From the NCBI GenBank assembly GCA_014529385.2, contig CM043964.1:908997-970996 (forward strand): 62,000 nucleotides of DNA. The letters run 5' to 3'. The DNA comes from Adiantum capillus-veneris (taxonomy: Eukaryota > Streptophyta > Polypodiopsida > Polypodiales > Pteridaceae). The notes beneath the pieces are model-generated. The model saw nothing but the letters and a program-made list of their open reading frames with translations, made no database searches and was not told the origin of the DNA. The position numbers and the translations under genes were made by a program. Shown here piece after piece: positions 44,161-52,299 of the stretch; position 1 is the stretch's first letter; every line of letters starts with the position of its first letter.

Positions 44161-44735
44161 TGTTAACCCTCACGGCACACGGACACATGATCACCTACGA
44201 TGGACGTGTATTATGTATTTGGTAGAGTCAGGTACCGGGCTTGTCGGACCAATAGGGAAAGGTAGAGTGATCGCCGATGAGAGGCGCACTTTAACTTGGA
44301 CATTCAAGGGATTAGTTGGTTAAGCATGGGCGCCCAAGTGTGAATGGGGTGAGCTCCTATAAAAGCCAACTAAACCTAATTTTTACTCATTCTCTCATTT
44401 GTGCAATTGAAGAGTGCTCTTGCTCCATCTCCATCTTCTTCTTCTTCACCTCCTTGTGTGTGTGTGTGTGAGAGAGAGAGAGAGGGAGAGTGTGTGTGCG
44501 ATCGAGCATTACGAAGGCACGACGGCGGCGAAGCGGTTGAGCGCGGCACGACTGCAGCTTCTTCTTCATCGCGGCGAGGAATCCACCACGAAGGCGAGCG
44601 TAGAGCGGTGAGTGACACACCCTTTGTTTTCTTGAGCTTGCTAGTTTAGGCTTGTTGTGTGCTTGGAGCCGTTTGTGGCTCGCATACGGTGTATTGGCAA
44701 GTCCCTTGCTTCGACAGTGCGGCAAGGAGCGCACA
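44161..44735 (+). repeat. LTR 1 (5' LTR)
   Basis: A 575-bp LTR beginning TGTTAACCCTCACGG and ending AAGGAGCGCACA. A TATA box (TATAAAAG) lies at 44358-44365. Short (GT)n(GA)n at about 44455-44490 is the same length in all three LTRs. Confidence 0.95.
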
Positions 44736-44739
44736 TTTT

Positions 44740-44758
44740 TGGCGCCGCTGCCGGGGAT
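44740..44758 (+). promoter_or_regulatory. Primer-binding site (tRNA-Asp type)
   Basis: TGGCGCCGCTGCCGGGGAT matches the plant tRNA-Asp 3' complement TGGCGCCGTTGCCGGGG with one mismatch, four bases after the LTR end. This site is common in Athila/Tat-type gypsy elements, hinting at the helper group. Confidence 0.85.
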
Positions 44759-44819
44759 ATGCCCTACACTAAGCTCGGTTAGCACTTTACGCTTCCTTGT
44801 GGTGCAATTTGTATCATAG

Positions 44820-45420
44820 GAAAGGGCAGGGGAGGAGTGTGTGGAGATTTCTGTTTTTTGCGTTTTCTGCATTTGCTGTCAAGTTTCAATTTCTGCTATT
44901 GTCTGCGTTTTTCAATTTCTGCATTTCAAGTTCGGCGTTTTCAATTTCTGTCAAGTTCTGCAATTTCTGCGTTTTTTCTGCATTTTTTGCATTTTTCGTG
45001 CATTTTCTGCAATTTTTTTTGCGTTTTTTCTGCATTTTCTGCCTTTTTTTTTGCGTTTTTCCTGCATTTTCTGCATTTTTTTGCGTTTTTCTGTCAGTTT
45101 TCTGCAATTTCTGCAGTTTCTGTTTTTTTTGCGTTTTTCTGCATTTTTTTAATTGCTGCGTTTTTCTGCGTCAAAAAAAAATCCGGGAAAAAAAAAATTG
45201 AAAAAAAATAAATTGAAAAAAAAAAATTTCTTTTTCTAAAAAAATAAAAAATAAATTCGGAAATAAAAAACGCGAGCGAGTGGGTGGCGAAATTTTTCGG
45301 AAATAAAAAACACGACTCTTAAAACGTACGGGTTGGTTTGTATAAAAGATAGATCGGGATCGGGATCATTTTCCCAAGCCCAAGCCCAAGCCCAAGCCCA
45401 AGCCCAAGCCCAGGCCTCAG
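44820..45420. repeat. Leader with T-rich TTCTGCNTTTTTTGCG repeats and (CCCAAG)n
   Basis: 44860-45170 is a degenerate tandem series of TTTCTGCATTTTTTGCGTTT-like units on the plus strand; frames through it give only Phe/Cys/Ala strings. 45240-45330 is A-rich. 45373-45413 is a perfect (CCCAAG)n hexamer tract. No gene. Confidence 0.85.
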
Positions 45421-45798
45421 TCCTCAGTCTTATGATATATACTAGACTCACTCTTATATATATACCCTACTCCCTCAAGAGAGAATGAGAGCATGTGGGA
45501 CAAGTCCTCCACTCTCCTCCTTTCTCTTCCCACTTGCACCCTTAGACTTTCTAGTTTGGGCCTAGTTCCCTACTGGAAATTGACAGTTTTAGGGATTCCG
45601 AGGGCATAGAGTGACCAAACGGAGGGCTGTAAAGCACGGCACGACCCTCTGATCGATACGCTCGTTTTGAGCTATCACACGGCCCATTCCACGACACGCT
45701 CTAAAAAATCTAGCAAAAAAACAAACAAAAAACACGCTAAAAACTAGTCACAAGGCCTCCTAGAACAGCTTTTTGACACCTTAGGGTATCAAAAGCAC

Positions 45799-47322
45799 AT
45801 GCACTTACGCTCTGGGCGGGTGCTAGAACACGAGCATATTGAGGGTGCCTCTGTTCATACGGACACCCATTACCCATCCACGATAAGCTCTAGACCCTCA
45901 GCGGGGACACAAGGTAGCACCACCCAAGACCCTAAAATAGCCGCTAGTGATTCCTCCTCCGACTCAGAAATCATGGAAGCATACCCTAACCAAAACACTG
46001 AGAGAGAAGGCCATGCACCTCCCGAAGCTCCACAGCCTAGTACTAGTATGTTTAGCCGTTTCATGGAAACATTAGGTAGAGCTACTCGCTCGGAACCTGA
46101 TGCAAATGAAGCACACGAAGAGGATGGGTTGGACTCTGACACACCTCTACGATACCCCATTGAGTTAAATAGTGCCTATGGAAAAGTGCTATATAACGCC
46201 TTATTGGACACGGGTGCTAAATACAATCTGCTATCCTATGGGGTGTGGTGTCAGTTAGGGAAGCCACCTCTATCTGAGAGTATTATCCAAGTCAAGGGTG
46301 TCAACAAGAAAAAAACTACGGTTTTTGGAATCTGGCACACTTCTGTCAGTTATGACAATGGGGTGGTAGCTCAAGACTTTTTGGTCATGCCTACTGGAAC
46401 TATGGAGGGTAATATAAACCTAGGCCGCACGTGGATGATAGCCACCAAATGCACTATTGATTGGGGGACTGGGGGTGTTACAACGCAAAAACCAACTCTT
46501 AGCCCTACCACTCAAGCCATAGTCCCTGAGATATTGCCCAAGGAAATAAAACCCAAGACATTGCATGTCCAGGAGGTTGAACCATACATCCCCATAGCCC
46601 AACTCTCTAGAGCTTCAACTGATGTAGTTGAAAGAAAGCTTGAGACACACAAGAACCATCCTAATGTAACAGAGAAAACATACAAGTGGGTCCCTAAAAC
46701 CTCTGTAGTGAGCATGGTTGATGCAAAAAAACGGAAACCTAGTAAGAACCGTACCACTCACTCCAAGAAATGTAAAGAAACGCTGCGTTGGATTCCTAAA
46801 CGACTATTGGAAGCCCAAGGCTACTATCAAGGAAATGATCAAATCTGGGTGCCAAAACGTAGATTGTGCTCTTACCTATCACCTGACCCAAGTGAGCCCA
46901 ATCCCGTAGCTCCAAAACGAATCAATAATCGTGGAAAGGAAAAAATCATAGAATGCTACACACCCGCTCCCGAGCTAGTTTGGGTACCAAAGAAAGAACG
47001 ATTTGTTCCACCTAGCTCAGGAAGGGGGGAGTCCCATGAATCTTCTAGCTCATCATGTAATACATCCATAGAGGTAAAAGCTTCTACACAGCCTCCATCT
47101 ATAGTAGTGGACCTCAATGAAGCTACAAAAGAATCCACACCTCCCAGTGTTCAAGAATCACCTGATGAACCACTTCAAGTTCGATCCTGGGAGAGTACCT
47201 TACCACCCTTGCAACTTGACGAGGCACCTAGGGTAATAGCAAACTACTGGCAAAAATCCTCACCTATTACCAACTGGAACAATTGGTTTCAAAGGGTGAC
47301 AAGCTCATTTCAAACGGTATGA
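45799..47322 (+). CDS. Protease-like W-x-P-K repeat protein of the non-autonomous LTR element
   Basis: This is an intact 507-codon ORF starting MHLRSGRVLEHEH; an MxxRSG opening is common in plant gypsy polyproteins. Residues 1-115 are acidic and Ser/Thr/Pro-rich. Residues about 116-225 form a retropepsin-like domain: YPIELNSAYGKVLYNALLDT then GAKYNLL (active-site DTG at 137-139), with INLGRTWM at 206-213 in the place of the usual flap-to-end hydrophobic-G motif. Residues 290-400 carry four W-[VI]-P-K motifs at 297, 331, 350 and 395, set in basic sequence. The C-terminus is Ser/Pro-rich. It lacks a CCHC knuckle and all pol domains. It could act as a Gag-like or processing protein in trans; its function is not known. 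A degenerate relative lies at 15483-16680. Confidence 0.85.
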   Translation: MHLRSGRVLEHEHIEGASVHTDTHYPSTISSRPSAGTQGSTTQDPKIAASDSSSDSEIMEAYPNQNTEREGHAPPEAPQPSTSMFSRFMETLGRATRSEPDANEAHEEDGLDSDTPLRYPIELNSAYGKVLYNALLDTGAKYNLLSYGVWCQLGKPPLSESIIQVKGVNKKKTTVFGIWHTSVSYDNGVVAQDFLVMPTGTMEGNINLGRTWMIATKCTIDWGTGGVTTQKPTLSPTTQAIVPEILPKEIKPKTLHVQEVEPYIPIAQLSRASTDVVERKLETHKNHPNVTEKTYKWVPKTSVVSMVDAKKRKPSKNRTTHSKKCKETLRWIPKRLLEAQGYYQGNDQIWVPKRRLCSYLSPDPSEPNPVAPKRINNRGKEKIIECYTPAPELVWVPKKERFVPPSSGRGESHESSSSSCNTSIEVKASTQPPSIVVDLNEATKESTPPSVQESPDEPLQVRSWESTLPPLQLDEAPRVIANYWQKSSPITNWNNWFQRVTSSFQTV

Positions 47323-48934
47323 TCTACCCAAGGAAGGGGGGAGTGTTTGCTGACAGTCATCATTCATTTGTTTCCCTCTCAACCTTTTTCCCTGACCTCT
47401 CAATCTCCGATCTTAGGGAATGTACATATAAAGCTTTATACTCACAAAAAAAAAAAAGAGCAAGAGCAATTAGCAAACGAGTATGCACATTAAAGTCAAA
47501 ACATTGACTCAGACCTACACATGTCACATCTGGTACAGTGAAACAGAAACCTATGCCATAAACCACCTTTGATCCTCATCACTTGAGTGATGGAGGGTAG
47601 GTAAGATTAGTACGATAGGAGTGTTTCTGTTTTAGAGTTGAGTGATTAGAAAAGTTCTCTTTTCCCACTGATGTGCCTCCTGGAGGTATTGTTTGTGTTT
47701 CATAGTGTGTACAGGAGCGTGTTGCTATTGATAGGATTTGGACCTTCATGGAACCTTTCTCTCGTTCACACTTCATATCAAGCGCGACCATCAACACAAA
47801 CAGGTGTTTCTTGTCCATTAGCATTGCCCTTATCTTTTTGCATCCATGTTTGTCTGCTTTGATTGTGATTGGTAGCATACTATTCAGCGCATTGGCTTAG
47901 TAACCGACATTTAATTCAATGTAATCTTTTGTCATAATCACTTGTTTAGGTGTAAAAATCAAGCAGTCCGACTAAGGTAGTTTGACCAAGCTAGGTATTA
48001 GAAATCTTCTCTTAATACCATGGGGAATGCCTTCCTAATAAGCAATGGTTACTTAGGTTCTTAATCCGATTTAGGCAGCATTGTATGAAATGTACTAGGG
48101 CTTTCTAGTGGGCTTAACCCTATTGACCTTTAGCTTAAGTATTATAAAGGGAGTTTACTAATGTGATGAGCCTGGGGAATGTAACAATGTTATATGACCT
48201 CCCAAAGTTACAAAATTAAAATGATGAAAATGAACAAACAAAAAATCAAAGTGCCACAATGTAAAATTTTAAGCTAGAAGAGAAATCTCAGCTTGATTTG
48301 GTACTTCACTCACATGTATCGCCTATGGTACTAGAGCCCTAGAGGTTCCCAGTGTGGGCGCTTTTCCTTGAAAAGCAAAAAACCCAAGGCATACAAAATA
48401 AGCACCCACTTCAAAATTGAATCAGTGTGAAAAGACCTTGGGGGGTCAAAGAAAAAGTAATCAGTCAGGCGATGATTTCATGAGAAATTCCTTTTATGGT
48501 AGCTTAACTACAAGGTTTTCTAGATATAGCCTCTAGTCAGCCCTCGAACATGAATACTTGGCTCTCGCGATTAAACAACTTAATTGACCACAGAAAATTA
48601 AGAAGCTTACCTATGGTATTAATATTCGATCTCTAGTGCTTTTCGACCGTCAAATTAGTGACCCCAGACTTGTTTAATTTTTTGCCTTTACATCTGTTTA
48701 TGCATTTGATTACATTGCAATTTAATGTTCATTGCTAACAAATTGTTTGAAATTCTTTTTCCAATCAATGTGTCTACCTAAAGCTGCATATGCTTTTTAA
48801 GAGAATGCAATTACTGTGCCAATGTTGTTTGATTTTGCAGTGACTAAAGAAGGCTAAAGACATTCATCTCAAATGCTCTTCCACCTCGACGAACCAGCTT
48901 CAACTCAATAGCTTCCGAGGACGGAATCTACATC
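47323..48934 (+). other. Non-coding 3' region of the non-autonomous element
   Basis: About 1.6 kb with stops in all frames and only short ORFs (at most about 99 codons). The purine tract AGGAAGGGGGGAG occurs at 47331-47343, just after the ORF, and again in the ORF at about 47021-47033, resembling the true polypurine tract at 48935. Confidence 0.7.
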
Positions 48935-48947
48935 AGGAAGGGGGGCA
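48935..48947 (+). promoter_or_regulatory. Polypurine tract
   Basis: AGGAAGGGGGGCA immediately precedes the LTR start TGTTAACC at 48948. Confidence 0.85.
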
Positions 48948-49519
48948 TGTTAACCCTCACGGCACACGGACACATGATCACCTACGATGGACGTGTATTA
49001 TGTATTTGGTAGAGTCAGGTACCGGGCTTGTCGGACCAATAGGGAAAGGTAGAGTGATCGCCGATGAGAGGCGCACTTTAACTTGGACATTCAAGGGATT
49101 AGTTGGTTAAGCATGGGCGCCCAAGTGTGAATGGGGTGAGCTCCTATAAAAGCCAACTAAACCTAATTTTTACTCATTCTCTCATTTGTGCAATTGAAGA
49201 GTGCTCTTGCTCCATCTCCATCTTCTTCTTCTTCACCTCCTTGTGTGTGTGTGTGTGAGAGAGAGAGAGAGGGAGAGTGTGTGTGCGATCGAGCATTACG
49301 AAGGCACGACGGCGGCGAAGCGGTTGAGCGCGGCACGACTGCAGCTTCTTCTTCATCGCGGCGAGGAATCCACCACGAAGGCGAGCGTAGAGCGGTGAGT
49401 GACACACCCTTTGTTTTCTTGAGCTTGCTAGTTTAGGCTTGTTGTGTGCTTGGAGCCGTTTGTGGCTCGCATACGGTGTATTGGCAAGTCCCTTGCTTCG
49501 ACAGTGCGGCAAGGAGCGC
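48948..49519 (+). repeat. LTR 2, lacking its last three bases
   Basis: Reads as LTR 1 but ends ..AAGGAGCGC and runs straight into LTR 3 without the terminal ACA. Confidence 0.93.
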
Positions 49520-50087
49520 CCTCACGGCACACGGACACATGATCACCTACGATGGACGTGTATTATGTATTTGGTAGAGTCAGGTACCGGGCTTGTCGGA
49601 CCAATAGGGAAAGGTAGAGTGATCGCCGATGAGAGGCGCACTTTAACTTGGACATTCAAGGGATTAGTTGGTTAAGCATGGGCGCCCAAGTGTGAATGGG
49701 GTGAGCTCCTATAAAAGCCAACTAAACCTAATTTTTACTCATTCTCTCATTTGTGCAATTGAAGAGTGCTCTTGCTCCATCTCCATCTTCTTCTTCTTCA
49801 CCTCCTTGTGTGTGTGTGTGTGAGAGAGAGAGAGAGGGAGAGTGTGTGTGCGATCGAGCATTACGAAGGCACGACGGCGGCGAAGCGGTTGAGCGCGGCA
49901 CGACTGCAGCTTCTTCTTCATCGCGGCGAGGAATCCACCACGAAGGCGAGCGTAGAGCGGTGAGTGACACACCCTTTGTTTTCTTGAGCTTGCTAGTTTA
50001 GGCTTGTTGTGTGCTTGGAGCCGTTTGTGGCTCGCATACGGTGTATTGGCAAGTCCCTTGCTTCGACAGTGCGGCAAGGAGCGCACA
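49520..50087 (+). repeat. LTR 3, lacking its first seven bases
   Basis: Starts CCTCACGGCAC (LTR position 8) and ends GCGCACA, followed by the target duplication CCAGC. The junction with LTR 2 has lost ten bases in total. Confidence 0.93.
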
Positions 50088-50092
50088 CCAGC

Positions 50093-50290
50093 GTCAGAGT
50101 CCGACAAGTTATAATTGGCAACAACTCGATATATAATAGATGGATCAAACTTGCCAAATTTGCGAACATGCTACAAAGAAACGCGTCTTGTCCATTGAAC
50201 AACATGCTTGCATTGATTACAAGGACATAAGACCCTTGTTGAGAGATAGGTGTTTCGATTGAACGGCCCCACATCCTCGTCACTACTCAT
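50093..50290 (-). pseudogene. CACTA-1 transposase, start of exon 1
   Basis: On the minus strand the ATG at 50290 opens the same N-terminus as CACTA-2 (start, CPCNQCKH region, RRVSLQHVRKFGKFDPSII, then SDSDAG) up to the LTR-element insertion. It continues at 44160. Upstream (higher coordinates) the (CT)n tract 50354-50413 and TACCTCACATTC correspond to CACTA-2 26465-26522. Confidence 0.85.
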
Positions 50291-50350
50291 AATGAGGGTA
50301 AAACCCTTATAACCTAGACATAAATTTAATCTTCTATTGGCATCCTCCAT

Positions 50351-50353
<3 letters not shown>

Positions 50354-50413
<60 letters not shown>
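50354..50413. repeat. (CT)n microsatellite in the CACTA-1 leader
   Basis: About 30 CT units, at the position of the (GA)n at 26480 in CACTA-2. Confidence 0.95.
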
Positions 50414-50416
<3 letters not shown>

Positions 50417-50637
50417 TTCACACTGTAAACTACCTCACATTCAACCAAAAACGCTCTATGAACAGCCTTCTTGTGAAGAAATACTAGTGCACAAGGTATA
50501 TCTTCCCCCCTACAGATACATCTTTCCCCGAAGTATCCTTATTTCCTATGAGCAAGAATAGCGCTTGGGAGGGAAACTACTTATCGTCTCTTCACTTCTC
50601 TCATATCTACATTTTACACATAGTAGAGTTAATCTAG

Positions 50638-50855
50638 ATGAATAATCCACATGATGTGAGTTTCTATTGGTTCCACTTTGTGCGATCTATTACAATTAAC
50701 ATATGGACTAACCATGAAATACACTTTCAACAAAGTATAATGTTTCTCTTTGGCTAGAAAGGCTCGAGTTAGTACTTCTTTCAGTGGATCCCATCATACT
50801 ACTCCTTATAGACTATAGATTTTCTTTTGACATAAGTGTAGTTATCTTGCTATGA
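50638..50855 (+). pseudogene. Small ORF A' (counterpart of Gypsy-1 ORF A)
   Basis: Starts MNNPHDVSFYWFHF, continues IHFQQSIMFLFG and meets a stop (50755). After a shifted segment it resumes as PIILLLIDYRFSFDISVVIL and a TGA that overlaps the ATG of ORF B' (ATGA at 50852-50855). The alignment with 41709-41984 covers both halves, so the ancestral ORF was about 85 codons long. Confidence 0.55.
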
Positions 50856-51139
50856 GCCAAGAGGATTTGTACACACAATTAATTCCAATCACTAGACAAA
50901 ACATATATATTATGGTAAGCACAAAATTACAATTCCAAAGAACAATTCATAGCCTGTTTGGTCGGCAAAGATTGAACGCCATTAACTCATATATTAACCC
51001 TTTTATATTACCCATGATACGATACGACCATAGCCTTGATGTTTTCATCTTTGTGTGTGTGAGTGCAAGAGCGAAAGAATGGAGTTTTTTTTATTGCACT
51101 TCCTTCCAAAACCTAGACTTCATGGCATCTATGGAGTAA
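50852..51139 (+). CDS. Small ORF B' (counterpart of Gypsy-1 ORF B)
   Basis: A 95-codon open frame. Residues 1-66 (MSQEDLYTQLIPITRQ, KLQFQRTIHSLF, INPFILPMIRYDHSLDVFIF) match ORF B at 41488-41700 along its length, with about half the positions identical by eye. It then reads past the Gypsy-1 stop position into a 29-residue extension that is probably not native. Retention of this frame in an otherwise decayed element may be chance or recent decay. Confidence 0.5.
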   Translation: MSQEDLYTQLIPITRQNIYIMVSTKLQFQRTIHSLFGRQRLNAINSYINPFILPMIRYDHSLDVFIFVCVSARAKEWSFFYCTSFQNLDFMASME

Positions 51140-51249
51140 CTCCTTCAGATAGTTTTTGGAGTTCTCTCACAAACTCTCACAACCAAAAGCCCGGTGCTTT
51201 CCTGACAAGACCACAAACTTCTCAACAACGTATTATCTATCATGTAAAA

Positions 51250-52280
51250 TAAGCGAAGTGGGTTTCTCCTGTTGTTATTACAACAAAGAAGAACGAGAGT
51301 TGAGGGTGTGTGTAGATTAGAAACTATCAAATTCTACTACCCAAGCGAAACCATTACCCCTTGCCTTTCCAAGATGAGATTTTGAACCAGGAAGCAGCAC
51401 ATGAGCGGTATTTCATCGTGGATGGACTCTCATGTTATTTTAAATTGGCATAGCTTTGTATGATCAACTAAAGACTACATTCATTTCACCATGGGGGTGC
51501 TTTGCTTATCACCAGTGGATTGATGAATGCGTATGCTACTTTTCAAGATTGGATAAACAAGGTGTTTGGACCATACTTGGGCAATTTTACCAAAGTTTTC
51601 ATGGATGATATTGGTTGTTATAGTTCTAGAGTGGAGCACTTGTCCAAGTTAAAGTTGTGTTTTCAAAGACTAGACAAGGAACGAGGAAAATTGAACCCAA
51701 AAAAATGCAAATTAGCTCAACCGCAGGCTCATCTATTGGGTCATGTGGTCTCACACAATGGTATTGTCCAACTGATTTTAAAAAGGTGAAATATTTGGTT
51801 TCGATGGAACCCCCTACTACTATTACAAGTTTGTCTTCTTTTGTGCACAAACTCAAGTATTTGGCTAGGATTTTTTGGATGCTATCCCAGTATGTGTACC
51901 CCCTTTAAAAATTAAGTCGACAGGTTCATGGGTTTCAATGGACATAAGATGCTCAAGTAGCTTTTGATAGGGTGAAGGAGATTTGATCTCAATTGAAAAC
52001 TATATGCTCTCCTAACAATGAGGATGATTTCAATGAGTTCATGACGGTGGGTACGGTTGCCATTGGTGCATTATTGATGCAAAAGGTGGGTAGGTGCTAC
52101 AAGCCGATCTACTTTGATAGTAGGGTGATTAGTCAGGTCATATACGATGGCTGAGCAGTGTGGGTGATGACTCTGGCCTCTGCCTGCCACAAGCTTAAAG
52201 TGCATTTGATTATTTAGAATTTTTATGTACTCACTACTAACAATTTGTTTCTTGAAGTGATGCTTCATCTCAATCTAGGG
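51250..52280 (+). pseudogene. Gypsy-2 reverse transcriptase and RNase H
   Basis: Broken frames read KWVSPVVITTKKN (51255-51295), LKTTFISPWGCFAY (about 51465-51510), NAYATFQDWINKVFG, the catalytic FMDDIGCYS (51598-51625) and LNPKKCKLAQPQAHLLGHVV. RNase H then reads VGTVAIGALLMQK, CYKPIYFDSRVIS and FYVLTTNNLFLEVM. Stops and frameshifts are frequent. The catalytic box has MDD in place of the FIDD of Gypsy-1, so this is a different gypsy lineage or a variant. Confidence 0.75.
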
Positions 52281-52299
52281 AGGAGTATAATAAGGTACA

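Larger units (their letters stand above)
44161..50087 (+). mobile_element. Young non-autonomous LTR retrotransposon with W-x-P-K protein and tandem 3' LTRs
   Basis: The LTR ends are TGTTAACC..GCGCACA and the target duplication CCAGC is perfect (44156-44160 and 50088-50092). The order is LTR (44161-44735), tRNA-Asp-type primer site, leader, one 507-codon ORF, about 1.6 kb of non-coding sequence, polypurine tract, LTR (48948-49519), then a further LTR fused directly to it (49520-50087). No RT, RNase H or integrase is present, so it must rely on another element. The three LTRs show no difference that I could find by eye where they overlap. Confidence 0.93.
23301..50445 (-). mobile_element. CACTA-1: outer CACTA (En/Spm) element, split by three insertions
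   Basis: The left terminus CACTACAAGAGG (23301) is the 3' end of a minus-strand element. Its own sequence lies in 23301-24859, 32535-33510, 42795-44160 and 50093 to about 50445, together about 4.3 kb. These parts align colinearly with CACTA-2 in reverse orientation. The intervening DNA is CACTA-2, Gypsy-1 and the W-x-P-K LTR element. Similarity to CACTA-2 is lost near 50445 (after TACCTCACATTC) and no 5' terminus is found, so the right end is truncated. Two internal deletions remove DUF4216 and most of the TNPA-like gene. Confidence 0.85.

Noticed and set aside
44376-44649. Four overlapping frames repeated at 49163 and 49728
   Set aside because: They are frames within the 575-bp LTR and recur only because the LTR is present three times.
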